A DNA stretch of 64,000 nt from Streptomyces cyaneogriseus subsp. noncyanogenus (GCF_000931445.1 NZ_CP010849.1:248001-312000); one strand, 5' to 3'. Counted from the stretch's first letter, positions 1-8,637 are shown. The notes: generated by a model not told the origin, from the letters alone. Program-made: numbers and translations.

Positions 1-590
1 TCGGTGGACAGGGCCGCCAGGATGCGCTCGTCGGCGGCGTCGAGGGGCCGGCGCGGCACCGGGCTCACGACGGCGCGGGCCGGTTCCGTCAGCTCGCGCA
101 GGCGGCGTACCTGCGCGGGGCTGAGCGCCCGCAGCCGCCACTTGCTGCCTTCCTTGTGCAGCCGGGTCACCCAGCAGGTGCTGGACTGCAGCAATCCGTC
201 GACCGCGGCGAACGGGCCCAGCAGGTAGTCCGCCAGCGCCTGCCGGTCGGGAGCCGCGACCGTGAGGTGCAGATCGCCGTCGCCGGAGACGATCTCCACG
301 GAGAGCATCTGGGGATGTGTCGCGAGGGTCTGCGCGATGGTGCTCAGGCGGCCGGGGGCGCAGACAGCGGTGATGAGGGCGTTGACCGGGTCGCCGAGTT
401 GCCCGGCGAGATCGGGGCGGTAGGCGGTGACCCAGGCCAGGCCCTCGCCGGAGAGCCGCGCCCAGTGCCGTGCGGCGGTGGTGGGACTGATGCCGAGGAC
501 GTCGCCGAGCACGTTCCACGGGAGGCGCGGGCTGATCTGGAGCGCGTGCAGCAACTGCAGATCGGTTTCGGACACGGTGACGGATTCCAT
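1..590 (-). CDS. Lrp/AsnC-family transcriptional regulator (partial, C-terminus beyond window)
   Basis: DNA-binding regulator of the Lrp/AsnC type, probably responding to an amino acid or related ligand. The visible 196 residues start at MESVTVSETD with a winged-helix segment (LQLLHALQISPRLPWNVLGD, then a recognition helix ISPTTAARHW, residues 10-45). An effector-binding RAM-like region follows at about residues 60-140. Near residue 180 a second helix-turn-helix begins (LDAADERILAAL). A tandem HTH-RAM-HTH-RAM plan of about 330 residues is common in Streptomyces, so a second half probably lies outside the window. It is divergent from the MFS transporter gene, which starts 143 bp away and is its likely target. 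The start chosen is the ATG at 588-590. Confidence 0.85.
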   Translation of the reverse strand, partial: MESVTVSETDLQLLHALQISPRLPWNVLGDVLGISPTTAARHWARLSGEGLAWVTAYRPDLAGQLGDPVNALITAVCAPGRLSTIAQTLATHPQMLSVEIVSGDGDLHLTVAAPDRQALADYLLGPFAAVDGLLQSSTCWVTRLHKEGSKWRLRALSPAQVRRLRELTEPARAVVSPVPRRPLDAADERILAALST

Positions 591-733
591 CGTCGGCAAC
601 GTACCAGGTGACGGATATCGGCCAGAACCGCGCCGATCGCGAGGCCATGCCGCACGGTGGTCCGCATTCCCGGCGGCTCACCGCCGCGCCGTTCTCCGTT
701 CACCCTGTCCTCTCCGCATGTCCAGGAGCCCGT

Positions 734-2161
734 ATGACCGTCTCCCCGCCGCCGCCGAAGGCAGCCGCCGGGCAGAGCGCCGCCCCGGCCCGCATCGGTG
801 CCGTCGTCGGCTTCATGGCCTTCGTCGAGCTGACCAGCGGTATCTTCCAGGGCTTCGTGCCGCCGCTGCTGCCGTCGATCGCCACTTTGCATCATGTGTC
901 GGCGGGTGACATCGCGCTGGTGACGAGCCTTCAGTTGCTGGCGGCCGCGGTGTGCGTGCCGGTGCTGACCAAGCTCGGCGACATGTACGGGCACCGGCGG
1001 ATGCTGCGCCTGGCGCTCGGGGTGGTGGTGCTCGGCTCGCTGCTGGTCGCCTGGGCGCCGTCGTACGAGGTCCTGCTGGTGGGCCGGCTGCTGACCGGGC
1101 CCTTGTCGGCGTGGCTGCCGCTGGAGATAGCGATCACGCGCGACAAGGTGCAGGGTGAGACGGGCCGCCGGGCCATCGGGCTGCTGGTCGGCTGTCTCAC
1201 CGGTGGTGTCGCGCTCGGTTCGCTGCTCGCGGGTCCGGTCGAGGACCTGCTCGGCGGGGTGCGTCCGGCGCTGCTCGTCCTGACCGTGCTCGCCGCCCTC
1301 GCCCTGGGCTGCGCCGTCTTCCTGATCCCGGAGACGTCGACGCGGGCCGCGCGGCGCATCGACGCCGCCGGGTTCGTGGGCCTCGCGGTCGCGCTGCTGC
1401 TGCTCCAGTACGGGCTGTCGCAGACGTCGAAGCTGGGCTGGGGTTCGTCGGCCGTCCTGGGCTGTCTGCTCGGCGGGATCGCGGTCCTCGCGGTGTGGAC
1501 GTGGTGGGAGCTGCGCATCGAACAGCCGGCGGTGGACCTGCGAGTCATCGGCAACCGCTCGATGTGGCCCGTGCAGCTCGCGGCCATGCTGTTCGCGATC
1601 GCCCTGTTCGGCTCCCAGTCCCCCAACTCGACGTTCCTGGCGACGGACCCGGACGAGACGAGCTACGGCTTCGGTCTGGACACCACGGGCATCGCCCTGA
1701 TCACGCTGCCCAGTCAGATCGTCTCGGTGATCGGCGCCTCGCTGCACTCCCGGCTCGCCGCCCGTATCGGCCTGCACCGGACCATCGCCACGGGCGCGGC
1801 GCTGCTCGCCGTCGGATACGGGGCGCTGTGCGTCGCGCACAGCCATCCCGCGTCCTTCGCGCTCACCACCACCCTCGTCGGATGCGGGGTGGGCCTGATG
1901 TCCGGCGGGTTCCCGTCGCTGGTCGCCGAGCGGGCGCCCGCCGGGCAGACGGGCATCGCGGCGGGGATCTACAACACCCTGCGCACCCTCGCCGGGGGCA
2001 TCGCGGGCGGCCTGTTCGCCGTGGTGCTCAGCAACGTGCTGCTCGCCGGCTCGTCGCTGCCGTCGGCCGAGGCGTACCGCGTGGTGTGGCTGACGTGTGC
2101 GGTGTCGGGCCTGCTCGCCGCGTGGCTCGTGCTGTTCGCACGGCGGCGCACCACGGCGTGA
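734..2161 (+). CDS. MFS transporter
   Basis: Major facilitator superfamily transporter of 475 residues, probably a proton-driven exporter in the cytoplasmic membrane. Hydrophobic segments are spaced as for 12 or more helices. A loop motif KLGDMYGHRRML (residues about 78-89) matches the conserved MFS motif A between helices 2 and 3, and a variant of the PET-containing motif (LIPETSTRAARR) sits after helix 6. The ATG at 734 is preferred over upstream in-frame codons because the hydrophobic core begins about 20 residues later. The divergent Lrp/AsnC gene suggests control by a small amino-acid-like ligand, and the downstream M20 hydrolase may act on the same class of compounds. The substrate cannot be told from sequence. 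Confidence 0.85.
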   Translation: MTVSPPPPKAAAGQSAAPARIGAVVGFMAFVELTSGIFQGFVPPLLPSIATLHHVSAGDIALVTSLQLLAAAVCVPVLTKLGDMYGHRRMLRLALGVVVLGSLLVAWAPSYEVLLVGRLLTGPLSAWLPLEIAITRDKVQGETGRRAIGLLVGCLTGGVALGSLLAGPVEDLLGGVRPALLVLTVLAALALGCAVFLIPETSTRAARRIDAAGFVGLAVALLLLQYGLSQTSKLGWGSSAVLGCLLGGIAVLAVWTWWELRIEQPAVDLRVIGNRSMWPVQLAAMLFAIALFGSQSPNSTFLATDPDETSYGFGLDTTGIALITLPSQIVSVIGASLHSRLAARIGLHRTIATGAALLAVGYGALCVAHSHPASFALTTTLVGCGVGLMSGGFPSLVAERAPAGQTGIAAGIYNTLRTLAGGIAGGLFAVVLSNVLLAGSSLPSAEAYRVVWLTCAVSGLLAAWLVLFARRRTTA

Positions 2162-2257
2162 CCGGCCGGGCGGACCGGTGGGCGCTGCCCCGGGGATCCG
2201 GCGACGTACCGACTGCTCAAGCACGGACCACATGCACGAACCACGAGCACGCACCGC

Positions 2258-2303
2258 AAGCACGAACTACGAGCACGAACTACGAGCACGAACTACGAGC
2301 ACG
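2258..2303. repeat. 13-bp tandem repeat upstream of the M20 hydrolase gene
   Basis: The unit GAGCACGAACTAC occurs exactly at 2271-2283 and 2284-2296. A one-mismatch copy precedes it (2258-2270) and a half copy follows (2297-2303). Looser AC-GAGCACG variants extend back to about 2220. The array ends about 9 bp before the ribosome-binding site of the next gene, so it lies in that gene's promoter or leader. It could be a binding array or simple-repeat slippage. Confidence 0.85.
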
Positions 2304-2326
2304 CTCCACTGGGAAGGATGTCCACC

Positions 2327-3547
2327 ATGCCGACCGAGCCGACCACACCCGCACCTTCGTTCCGGGAGCGCGCAGAGGCGCTGGCCCCCGGCCTGACCGC
2401 ACTGCGCCACGCGCTGCACCGTGAACCCGAGATCGGCCTCGAACTGCCGCTGACGCAGGCCAAGGTGCTCGCCGCGCTCGACGGACTGCCTCTGGAGATC
2501 ACCACCGGAAAGTCGCTGAGCTCGGTGGTGGCCGTGCTGCACGGTGGCCGGCCCGGGCCCGCGGTGCTGCTGCGCGGTGACATGGACGCCCTGCCGTTGC
2601 AGGAATTGGCCGACGTTCCCTACCGTTCGCGGTTCGACGGGGTGATGCACGCGTGCGGGCACGACCAGCACGTGGCGATGCTGGTGGGTGCCGCGCGGCT
2701 GCTGTGCGAGCGCGGGGAGGAGCTGCCCGGCTCCGTCGTCTTCATGTTCCAGCCGGGCGAGGAGAGTTACGACGGTGCCCGCCACATGGTCGAGGAGGGC
2801 CTCCTGGAGGCGGCGGGGAAGCCGCTGGTGGGCGCCTACTCGGTGCATGTGTCGTCCAACGGCCCGGAGTGCGGCACGTTCCACGGCCGCGTCGGCACGC
2901 AGACCGCGGGCAACGCCGAGCTGAAGGTCGTCGTCCGCGGCAAGGGCGGCCACGGCTCCACGCCGCACACGGCGGCCGACCCGGTGCCGGTGGCCGCCGA
3001 GATGGTGCTCGCGCTGCAGAATCTGGTGACGCGCACGACCTCCGTCTTCGACCCCGTGATGCTCACCGTCGGGCTCTTCCAGGCGGGCACGAAGCTCAAC
3101 ATCATCCCCGGTACGGCGGAGTTCGAGGCGACGGTGCGCGCCACGTCGCCGGCGGCCATGGCGGACTTCCTGCCGCGCGCGGTCCGCCTCGTCGAGGGCA
3201 TCGCCGAGGGCTGGGGCATGACGGCGGAGATCGACGCGCACGAGGTGTACCCGGCGATGATCGCGGCGGAGGAGGCCGTCGCGCTCGGCCGCCGGGTCGT
3301 CGGCGACCTGTACGGGCAGGCCGCGTGGTTCACCGCCGAGCATCCGATCATGGCGTCGGAGGACTTCTCCCGGGTCACCGCGGTCGTTCCGGGCGTCCAG
3401 CTCGGCCTGTCCGCCCGCCCGGCGGACGTGGACGAGGCGACGGCGCCGTTCAACCACTCCCCGTACTCGGTCTTCGACGACGCCGCCCTGCCCCGGGGCG
3501 CGGCCGTGCTCGCGGAGATGGCGGCACGGCGGCTGGCGGCGGGCTGA
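2327..3547 (+). CDS. M20-family amidohydrolase (aminoacylase/hippurate hydrolase type)
   Basis: Metal-dependent hydrolase that removes the acyl group from an N-acyl amino acid or similar amide (406 residues). The metal-binding signatures of the M20D subfamily are visible: RGDMDALPLQE (about residues 82-92), HACGHDQHVAM (about 107-117) and FQPGEESYDGARHMVEEG (about 139-156), where PGEE carries the general base. A dimerisation domain follows (GKGGHGSTPH, about 204-213), and a final metal-ligand histidine lies near NHSPYSVFDD. I chose the ATG at 2327 rather than 2318. The Shine-Dalgarno core GGAAGG ends at 2317, directly against the first ATG, but lies 9 nt from the second. It follows the MFS gene in the same direction after a 165-bp gap holding tandem repeats. 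Confidence 0.88.
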   Translation: MPTEPTTPAPSFRERAEALAPGLTALRHALHREPEIGLELPLTQAKVLAALDGLPLEITTGKSLSSVVAVLHGGRPGPAVLLRGDMDALPLQELADVPYRSRFDGVMHACGHDQHVAMLVGAARLLCERGEELPGSVVFMFQPGEESYDGARHMVEEGLLEAAGKPLVGAYSVHVSSNGPECGTFHGRVGTQTAGNAELKVVVRGKGGHGSTPHTAADPVPVAAEMVLALQNLVTRTTSVFDPVMLTVGLFQAGTKLNIIPGTAEFEATVRATSPAAMADFLPRAVRLVEGIAEGWGMTAEIDAHEVYPAMIAAEEAVALGRRVVGDLYGQAAWFTAEHPIMASEDFSRVTAVVPGVQLGLSARPADVDEATAPFNHSPYSVFDDAALPRGAAVLAEMAARRLAAG

Positions 3548-3612
3548 CCGGCCGGCCCGTTCCCGTCACGGCGGTGGCGGCGGCGGTGAGACACGTAGCG
3601 CGCGCCCCCGCC

Positions 3613-3762
3613 CTACGGGCTGCCCGCCGCCCCCGTGACCACCGCACGCGCCGTCTCCAGCAGGGCGGAGAGGACCGGCCGGTCCTGGTGCGCGGGCATC
3701 CGGGCGAGCGCGGCCGGGAGGCGGGCGCGTCGGCCAGGTCGAGGTAGGTGACCCTCGCTGGT
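3613..3762 (-). pseudogene. Remnant of a LysR-type regulator C-terminus
   Basis: On the minus strand a segment reads VTYLDLADAP in one frame, then, one frame away, RLPAALARMPAHQDRPVLSA and LLETARAVVTGAAG up to a stop at 3613. Joined, they resemble the last strand and helix of a LysR effector-binding domain in actinobacteria (a Val/Leu-Ala-Asp-Ala-Pro stretch, then a helix ending LLETAR). No upstream DNA-binding domain is present; the reading dissolves before 3770. It fills most of the 350-bp gap between the M20 hydrolase and the DUF6355 gene. The assignment rests on pattern recall only, and a chance reading frame in GC-rich DNA remains possible. Confidence 0.4.
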
Positions 3763-3897
3763 CAGCGGGCCGTCACCCGATGAGGCGGTTTCGGGTTCCC
3801 GTCCGAGTGAGACCGACGGCCCTGCCTCGTGGGAGACGGGACGCTGTGCACTGCCCCGCCGGGACGTCCGGCGCTCGATCCTCAAGGAGTAGCGTTC

Positions 3898-4176
3898 ATG
3901 TCGCTTCGCCGTTCCCTCGCAAGCGCCCTCGGAGTCGTCCTTCTGGGCCTCGGCCTGCCCCTCGCCACCCCTTCCGGTGCCGCGGCCGATCCCTGCGGGT
4001 TCTACAAGACCGGATCCGACGCCTTCTACAACCACTGCACGAGCGACGGCTCGAACGTGGTCATCGAGGTGGAGGTCAGGGGCCCCAACTACGAGCGCTG
4101 CGTGGGCCCCGGCCGTTCCTGGCTCGGTTCCTCCGGCCGGATCAACGGCGCGTTCTACACCGGGCGCACCTGCTGA
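3898..4176 (+). CDS. Small secreted DUF6355-like protein
   Basis: A 92-residue exported protein. Residues 1-30 form a Sec signal peptide (SLRRS, hydrophobic core, cleavage likely after GAAA). The mature part of about 62 residues has four cysteines (C33, C47, C68 and C92, the last residue) that can make two disulfides, with the pattern ADPCGFY, YNHC, YERCVG, GRTC. This resembles the DUF6355 family, members of which are annotated as natural-product-biosynthesis-associated proteins in actinobacteria; no biochemical role is established that I know of. A strong ribosome-binding site (AAGGAG at 3883-3888) precedes the ATG. It stands alone, and I see no biosynthetic cluster around it. Confidence 0.8.
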   Translation: MSLRRSLASALGVVLLGLGLPLATPSGAAADPCGFYKTGSDAFYNHCTSDGSNVVIEVEVRGPNYERCVGPGRSWLGSSGRINGAFYTGRTC

Positions 4177-4416
4177 CGCCGCCCTTGAAGGTGCTGCCCA
4201 CCGGGGTACGCAAGACGCGGGTATCGCCCTGCGAGCCTGGAGGAGAGTAATCCGGTGGTCTCTCCGGTCCCGCCTGAGGCCGGGTGGGTGCCCCGGTGGA
4301 CCGGCCCGCCCGGTTCGTCGATGCCCGCGGGCGGCCGCGTGCCTCCGCGGGGGTGGCGTGGCCCGGCGACCTCCCCCGCGAAGAACGGGCGCCGGGCCAC
4401 GGGTGAGCCGGGACGG

Positions 4417-5577
4417 TCAGACGAGGCTGGGTGGGGTCCAGTCGGCATGCCGCAGGATGGTGCGGATGGTCGCCCCGGAGGGCGCCAGCCGCAGGGCGGT
4501 GTTGCGCACGGCGATGGCCAGGGGGTGACTCAGTTGCTGGCCCAGGCGGCCGGCCTGTCGGGCGGCGCGTGCGACGGACTGGCTGCGTGGGCGGCGCTCC
4601 GTATCGTAACGAGCCAGCGCCGCTTCGACGGTGGGTTCGGCGGCGAGTGCGGCGGCGAGGGTGACCGCGTCCTCCAGGGCCTGGCAGGCGCCCTGGCCGA
4701 GATTCGGGGTCATGGCGTGCGCCGCGTCACCGAGCAGGGCGATCCGGCCCGCGGTGAAGGCGGGCAGGGGTGTCACCAGTTCGTGGATGTCGTGGTGGAG
4801 AACGCTGTCGGCCCGGGTCGCGTCCAGCAGGGCGGGAATCGGGTCGTGCCAGGCCGCGAAGCGGCGGCGCAGCACCGCGAGGGCGTCCGCGTGCCGCACT
4901 CCCGGCGGGGAGTTGAGCACAGCGTGCCACTCCGCCCGTCCGTCGTGGAACGCGATGTGCCCGAACTCGGCTCCCTCGCCCCAGGTCACGGTGAAATCCG
5001 TGGCCAGCTCCACCGGGTGCTCGGTGATGGCGCGCAGCACGGTCGATCCGCTGTAGACGGGGCCGGGATGACCGGGGAAGAGCTGGGAGCGCAGGCGGCT
5101 GCCCACTCCGTCGGCCGCCACGACCAGATCCGCCTCCAGGGTGCCGTCGTCCTCGAGGGATACGCGCACCCGGCCGGGAGCGGCCCGGTCGGCGGAGGTC
5201 GCCTCGGCTCCGGTGACCAGGCACCCGGACGGCAGCGCCGCACGCATCAGCCGGTGCAGCACGGCACGGGGGATGCCGACGATCGGCGTGCCCAACTCTC
5301 GTTCCAGCGCGGCTCCGTCCATCCGGGCCAGCCAGCCTCCGTCGGGGGCGCGGGTGCCCCCGGTGTACTGGGGGCGGGCGGCGGCACGCACCTCCTCGCC
5401 GACGCCGAGGACGTCCAGGGCGCGGATGCCGTTGGCGTGCAGGGAGATGCCCGCGCCCACATCGGCGAGGACCGGGGCCCGTTCGAGGACCGTCACCTCC
5501 CAGCCGATCCGGCACAGGCCGATCGCGGCGGCCAGCCCGCCGATGCCTCCGCCGACCACTACAGCGCTTCTACTCAT
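4417..5577 (-). CDS. FAD-dependent monooxygenase (PHBH/UbiH fold)
   Basis: Flavoprotein of 386 residues that hydroxylates or epoxidises an organic substrate using NAD(P)H and oxygen. The N-terminus has the dinucleotide-binding motif VVVGGGIGGLAAA (residues 6-18) with the acidic residue ending strand 2 in VTVLERAP. The middle motif reads DLVVAADGVGSRLR (about 163-176), the DG fingerprint that contacts FAD and NAD(P)H. The C-terminal motif GRIALLGDAAHAMTPNLGQG (about 277-296) binds the FAD ribityl chain. The size suits a single-component salicylate-hydroxylase-like enzyme. It is divergent from a TetR gene. One of the two identical-core palindromes in the 87-bp gap lies 34 bp upstream of its start, so substrate-induced derepression is likely. 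Confidence 0.9.
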   Translation of the reverse strand: MSRSAVVVGGGIGGLAAAIGLCRIGWEVTVLERAPVLADVGAGISLHANGIRALDVLGVGEEVRAAARPQYTGGTRAPDGGWLARMDGAALERELGTPIVGIPRAVLHRLMRAALPSGCLVTGAEATSADRAAPGRVRVSLEDDGTLEADLVVAADGVGSRLRSQLFPGHPGPVYSGSTVLRAITEHPVELATDFTVTWGEGAEFGHIAFHDGRAEWHAVLNSPPGVRHADALAVLRRRFAAWHDPIPALLDATRADSVLHHDIHELVTPLPAFTAGRIALLGDAAHAMTPNLGQGACQALEDAVTLAAALAAEPTVEAALARYDTERRPRSQSVARAARQAGRLGQQLSHPLAIAVRNTALRLAPSGATIRTILRHADWTPPSLV

Positions 5578-5607
5578 GCCAGGGCCCCCTCTGTCGCTCC
5601 ACCGAGC

Positions 5608-5658
5608 TTTCTACAGATGTAGAAGGAGAGTACTCCCCTGTCTCTACAGGTGTAGAAA
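5608..5658. promoter_or_regulatory. Pair of palindromic operators between monooxygenase and TetR genes
   Basis: Two near-identical dyads sit in the 87-bp divergent gap: CTACAGATGTAG at 5611-5622 and CTACAGGTGTAG at 5644-5655. Each extends outward by T/A pairs, giving TTCTACAnnTGTAGAA in the first. Centres are 33 bp apart, close to three helical turns, so two TetR dimers would bind the same face. The second overlaps the region just ahead of the TetR ribosome-binding site (AAAGGGGGG), which predicts autorepression. Direct sequence evidence is strong; the binding protein is inferred from the neighbour. Confidence 0.85.
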
Positions 5659-5664
5659 GGGGGG

Positions 5665-6222
5665 ATGTCCGCCGACCGACGTACTCTTCTCGCCGACGCA
5701 GCCATCCACGTTCTTGCCGAGAGCGGGATGCGAGGACTGACCCATCGCGCGGTGGACCGGGCGGCGAATCTGCCGCCCGGCACCACCTCCGCCTACTACC
5801 GCACCCGACAGGCACTGCTCACCGCGCTGGTACGGCGTCTGGTCGCGCTCGACCAGACAGAACTCCAGGCCGCCGGGGAGCGGACGCCCGTACCGCGGAA
5901 CACCGAGGAACTGGTGGCCGGGATCGCCGCATTCGTCGAGCAACGGCTCACCGGGGAGGGACGTCGACGCTCCCTCGCGCGCTACGCCTGCGCCATCGAG
6001 AGCGTGCACCACCCGGAGTTGCGGGAGATCCTCGTGCCACGCGAGAACGCCGCACGGCGAGCCGTACGCGACTTCCTGGCCGCGCGCGGTGTCGCGGACG
6101 CCGAGGCGCGTACGGTCACGTTGCTGTCCTGCGTGGACGGCCTGGTCTTCGACCGCTTGGTGGGCGGCGGGAGCGTGTCGGAGCAGGAGATCCACGGGCT
6201 GGTGGCGGCGGCCTCGCGGTGA
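5665..6222 (+). CDS. TetR/AcrR-family transcriptional repressor
   Basis: One-component repressor of 185 residues. The N-terminal helix-turn-helix occupies residues about 5-50: DRRTLLADAAIHVLAESGMR, then LTHRAVDRAANLPPGTTSAY with the recognition helix PGTTSAYYRTRQALL. The rest is a helical ligand-binding and dimerisation domain (LVRRLVALDQTELQ, then EELVAGIAAFVEQRL). The ATG at 5665 follows a GAAAGGGGGG ribosome-binding site. It faces the FAD monooxygenase gene over two matching operators and very probably controls both genes; the inducer may be the monooxygenase substrate. Nothing is unusual in length or composition. Confidence 0.9.
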   Translation: MSADRRTLLADAAIHVLAESGMRGLTHRAVDRAANLPPGTTSAYYRTRQALLTALVRRLVALDQTELQAAGERTPVPRNTEELVAGIAAFVEQRLTGEGRRRSLARYACAIESVHHPELREILVPRENAARRAVRDFLAARGVADAEARTVTLLSCVDGLVFDRLVGGGSVSEQEIHGLVAAASR

Positions 6223-6507
6223 CGCGCCCCGAAGGGCTCCCGCGCTCAGCGGGAACGGTCGTCGGTGATGAGGGAAGCGGCCGTCCGGCGGGCCGCCAAG
6301 GGCACGGACTTCCGTCGGCACCGCCTCATGGCCGAGGAACGACCCAGGTACCCGCCCCACGACCGGCCGCCCCGGGGCCGATGGTCCGCGCCGTGCCGCT
6401 GTGCGCCAGGAATCACCGTGGCGCAGACCACGCTCCGCACCGGATTGCGCGGGGCAACGATAAGGGAAGCCATAGGGCGCCCATGATCGAATCGAAGGGA
6501 GCCCTTT
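6223..6507. other. Intergenic region between TetR and P450 genes
   Basis: No open frame here looks protein-like. The stretch is GC-rich, with a more AT-rich patch near 6455-6500 (AACGATAAGGGAAGCC) that may hold the P450 promoter. A small dyad, AAGGG-AG-CCCTT (6495-6506), coincides with the P450 ribosome-binding site and could form a weak hairpin around it. Confidence 0.5.
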
Positions 6508-7893
6508 GTGACGCTCGTAGCGCCTCCCCCCATCCCCAGGGCGGCCGGATCACTTCCGCTGCTGGGCCACGCGGTACAGCTCATGCGCGACAACCTCGGT
6601 TTCATCGCCTCGCTCCGCCGCGACTACGGGCCGCTGGTCGAGATCACCCTCCAGCCGGGCACCCGCACCGTCATCGTCCAGGATCCCGAGCTCATCCGCA
6701 CCATGCTCGTCGACCTCGGACCCAGCCTCGACAAGGGCCGTTTCTTCGAGAAGATGGGCCAGTTGCTCGGTGACTCCGTGGTCACCGCCGCCGGGCAGGA
6801 ACACGTCCGCAAACGCCGCCAGCTCCAGCCCGCCTTCGCGCGCGGCGAGATCGCCCGCTACGTGGACATCATGCGCGACGAGGTCAGTGCGGCCCTGGAC
6901 GGCTGGAGACTCGGGCAGAGCCTCGACGTACGGGAGGCGATGGTCAAGCTCTCCCTGGACATGCTGGCCAAGACCGTCTTCGCCGGCAGTCTCGACGAGG
7001 CCACCTTCCGCCGGCTTCGCCGCGACCTGTCCGTCGTGATGAACGGGGTCGGCGCCCGCATCATGCTCCCCGACTGGGCCGAGAAGCTGCCGCTTCCCTT
7101 CAACCGGCGCTTCGACCGGGCCCGGGACGCGGTGCGCGCCACCATCCAGCGCGCCGTCGACGACCTGCATGCCTCCGGGCACGACACCGGCGACATGCTC
7201 TCCCTGCTGCTGCGCGCCACGGACGAGGAGACCGGCAGGCCACTGACCGGGGACCAGATCTGCTCCGAGATCCTCACCCTGGCCGTGGCCGGAACCGAGA
7301 CCACCGCGTCCGTGCTGTCCTGGACGTTGTACGAGCTCTCCCGCCACCGAGAGGTCGAGGCCCGGGTCCTGGCCGAACTCGACGAGGTCCTGCGGGGCCG
7401 GCCGGTCTCTTTCGAGGACGTCACCCGGCTTCCGTATCTGCGGCGTGTCCTCGACGAGGTGCTGAGGCTGCACCACACCGGCTGGCTCGTCACCCGGCGG
7501 ACCGTCACGGACACGCGCCTCGGCCCCTGGACACTTCCCGCGGGTACTGAACTCGCCTACTGCCAGCACGCTCTGCACCGCGATCCGGCCCTCTTCCGCG
7601 ACCCCGAGGTCTTCGATCCGGACCGCTGGCTGGACAGCGAGGCACCGCCGCCCTCCGGTGCGTTCCTCCCCTTCGGTGCGGGCAAGCACAAGTGCATCGG
7701 CGACCGGTTCGCCCTCACCGAACTGATCACGGCCATCGCGACGATCGTCCGCCGGGTACGGTTCGATCTGCGGGGGCAGTCCGTACGGCCGGTGGCCCGG
7801 GCCACGGTGCGGCCTCAGACACTGCTCATGACCGTACGGCGGCGGGAGGAGACGGCCGGCCGCGCTGGTGCGCCCGGGGTGGACTCGCCCTGA
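6508..7893 (+). CDS. Cytochrome P450 (CYP)
   Basis: Haem-thiolate monooxygenase of 461 residues, longer than the usual 400-residue bacterial class-I P450 and built like the pentalenene-oxygenase/CYP183-type and eukaryote-like bacterial enzymes. All core motifs are visible: proline-rich start PPPIPRAAGSLPLLGH (residues 6-21), I-helix AGTETT (261-266) for oxygen activation, K-helix EVLR (E317-R320), a PERF-like DPDRWL segment, and haem loop FGAGKHKCIGDRF with the ligand Cys396. The GTG start follows GGGAG. No ferredoxin, reductase or terpene cyclase gene is adjacent, so redox partner and substrate are unknown; a terpene substrate is only suggested by resemblance. Confidence 0.92.
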   Translation: MTLVAPPPIPRAAGSLPLLGHAVQLMRDNLGFIASLRRDYGPLVEITLQPGTRTVIVQDPELIRTMLVDLGPSLDKGRFFEKMGQLLGDSVVTAAGQEHVRKRRQLQPAFARGEIARYVDIMRDEVSAALDGWRLGQSLDVREAMVKLSLDMLAKTVFAGSLDEATFRRLRRDLSVVMNGVGARIMLPDWAEKLPLPFNRRFDRARDAVRATIQRAVDDLHASGHDTGDMLSLLLRATDEETGRPLTGDQICSEILTLAVAGTETTASVLSWTLYELSRHREVEARVLAELDEVLRGRPVSFEDVTRLPYLRRVLDEVLRLHHTGWLVTRRTVTDTRLGPWTLPAGTELAYCQHALHRDPALFRDPEVFDPDRWLDSEAPPPSGAFLPFGAGKHKCIGDRFALTELITAIATIVRRVRFDLRGQSVRPVARATVRPQTLLMTVRRREETAGRAGAPGVDSP

Positions 7894-8184
7894 TCCAGGC
7901 CCCCCAGCCGATCCCGGGCAGTTCCCCCGCTCCTCGGACCGGCCGGCCCCCTCGTGCGGGCGGCGCGCCGCATTCCGCCTCCGCACGGGGGGGGCCTCGT
8001 CCCTCCGCGAGCGCGCGGCGCCGGTCCTGCCGCCCTCGACGGCGGCGGGACCAGCCGACAGGAACGGGGCATTCCAGGCCGCGGTGACGCGTCGGATGGC
8101 CGTTTCTTGATCACGATTTGACTTGCCCCTTGCCTTACTGTTTTCTGCGCATGCACGGTCCGCATGACCTGGGGGGTCAACCAC

Positions 8185-8637
8185 ATGAACCGCATCAGCC
8201 GCTCCATCGCTTCCGCGTTCGTCGCGGGCGGCCTCGCTCTCGGCCTCGGCGCCTGTTCCGACGTCGCCGACGAGGCCACCAAGCAGGTCCAGGAAGAGGT
8301 GGACAAGGAAGTCGACAAGCAGATCAGCGAGGAGTACCAGGTCACGTACGAGGTGACCGGCGAGAAGGTGGACTCCATCGAGTACAACGCGGGCGGTGGC
8401 GATGCGAGCAACCCCAAGCTGGAGTCGGTGAAGAACCCCACGTTGCCGTGGAAGAAGACGGTGACGCTGCGCGGCATCGAGGCGCCGAGCGTCATGCCGC
8501 TGGCGGTGGACCTCGGTGACGCCGCCGGGAAGGTTGCCTGCAAGATCGTGTACAAGGACAAGACCCTCGTCGAGAAGTCCGGCGCGGGCGCGGTCTCGGC
8601 CGCCGGCTGTGTCGCCGTCTCGCCGATCGTCGGCTGA
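8185..8637 (+). CDS. MmpS-like lipoprotein
   Basis: Exported lipid-anchored protein of 150 residues. The signal peptide ends in the lipobox LGLGAC with Cys24 as lipidation site. A charged heptad-like stretch follows (EATKQVQEEVDKEVDKQISE, residues 29-48). The C-terminal domain of about 100 residues (YQVTYEVTGEKVDSIEYNAG, then LPWKKTVTL and a paired cysteine pattern KVACKIVY / AAGCVAVS) resembles the beta-sandwich of MmpS membrane proteins. Family membership is inferred from that pattern. I chose the ATG at 8185 over 8164, because the signal peptide starts there with the normal n-region MNRISRS. It is a single gene with a terminator-like hairpin downstream. Confidence 0.75.
   Translation: MNRISRSIASAFVAGGLALGLGACSDVADEATKQVQEEVDKEVDKQISEEYQVTYEVTGEKVDSIEYNAGGGDASNPKLESVKNPTLPWKKTVTLRGIEAPSVMPLAVDLGDAAGKVACKIVYKDKTLVEKSGAGAVSAAGCVAVSPIVG

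Noticed and set aside
8116..8160. A sigma-70-type promoter TTGACT before the MmpS-like lipoprotein.
   Set aside because: The candidate -10 TACTGT is only 12 bp away and the sequence at 17 bp is a poor match, so I do not call it.
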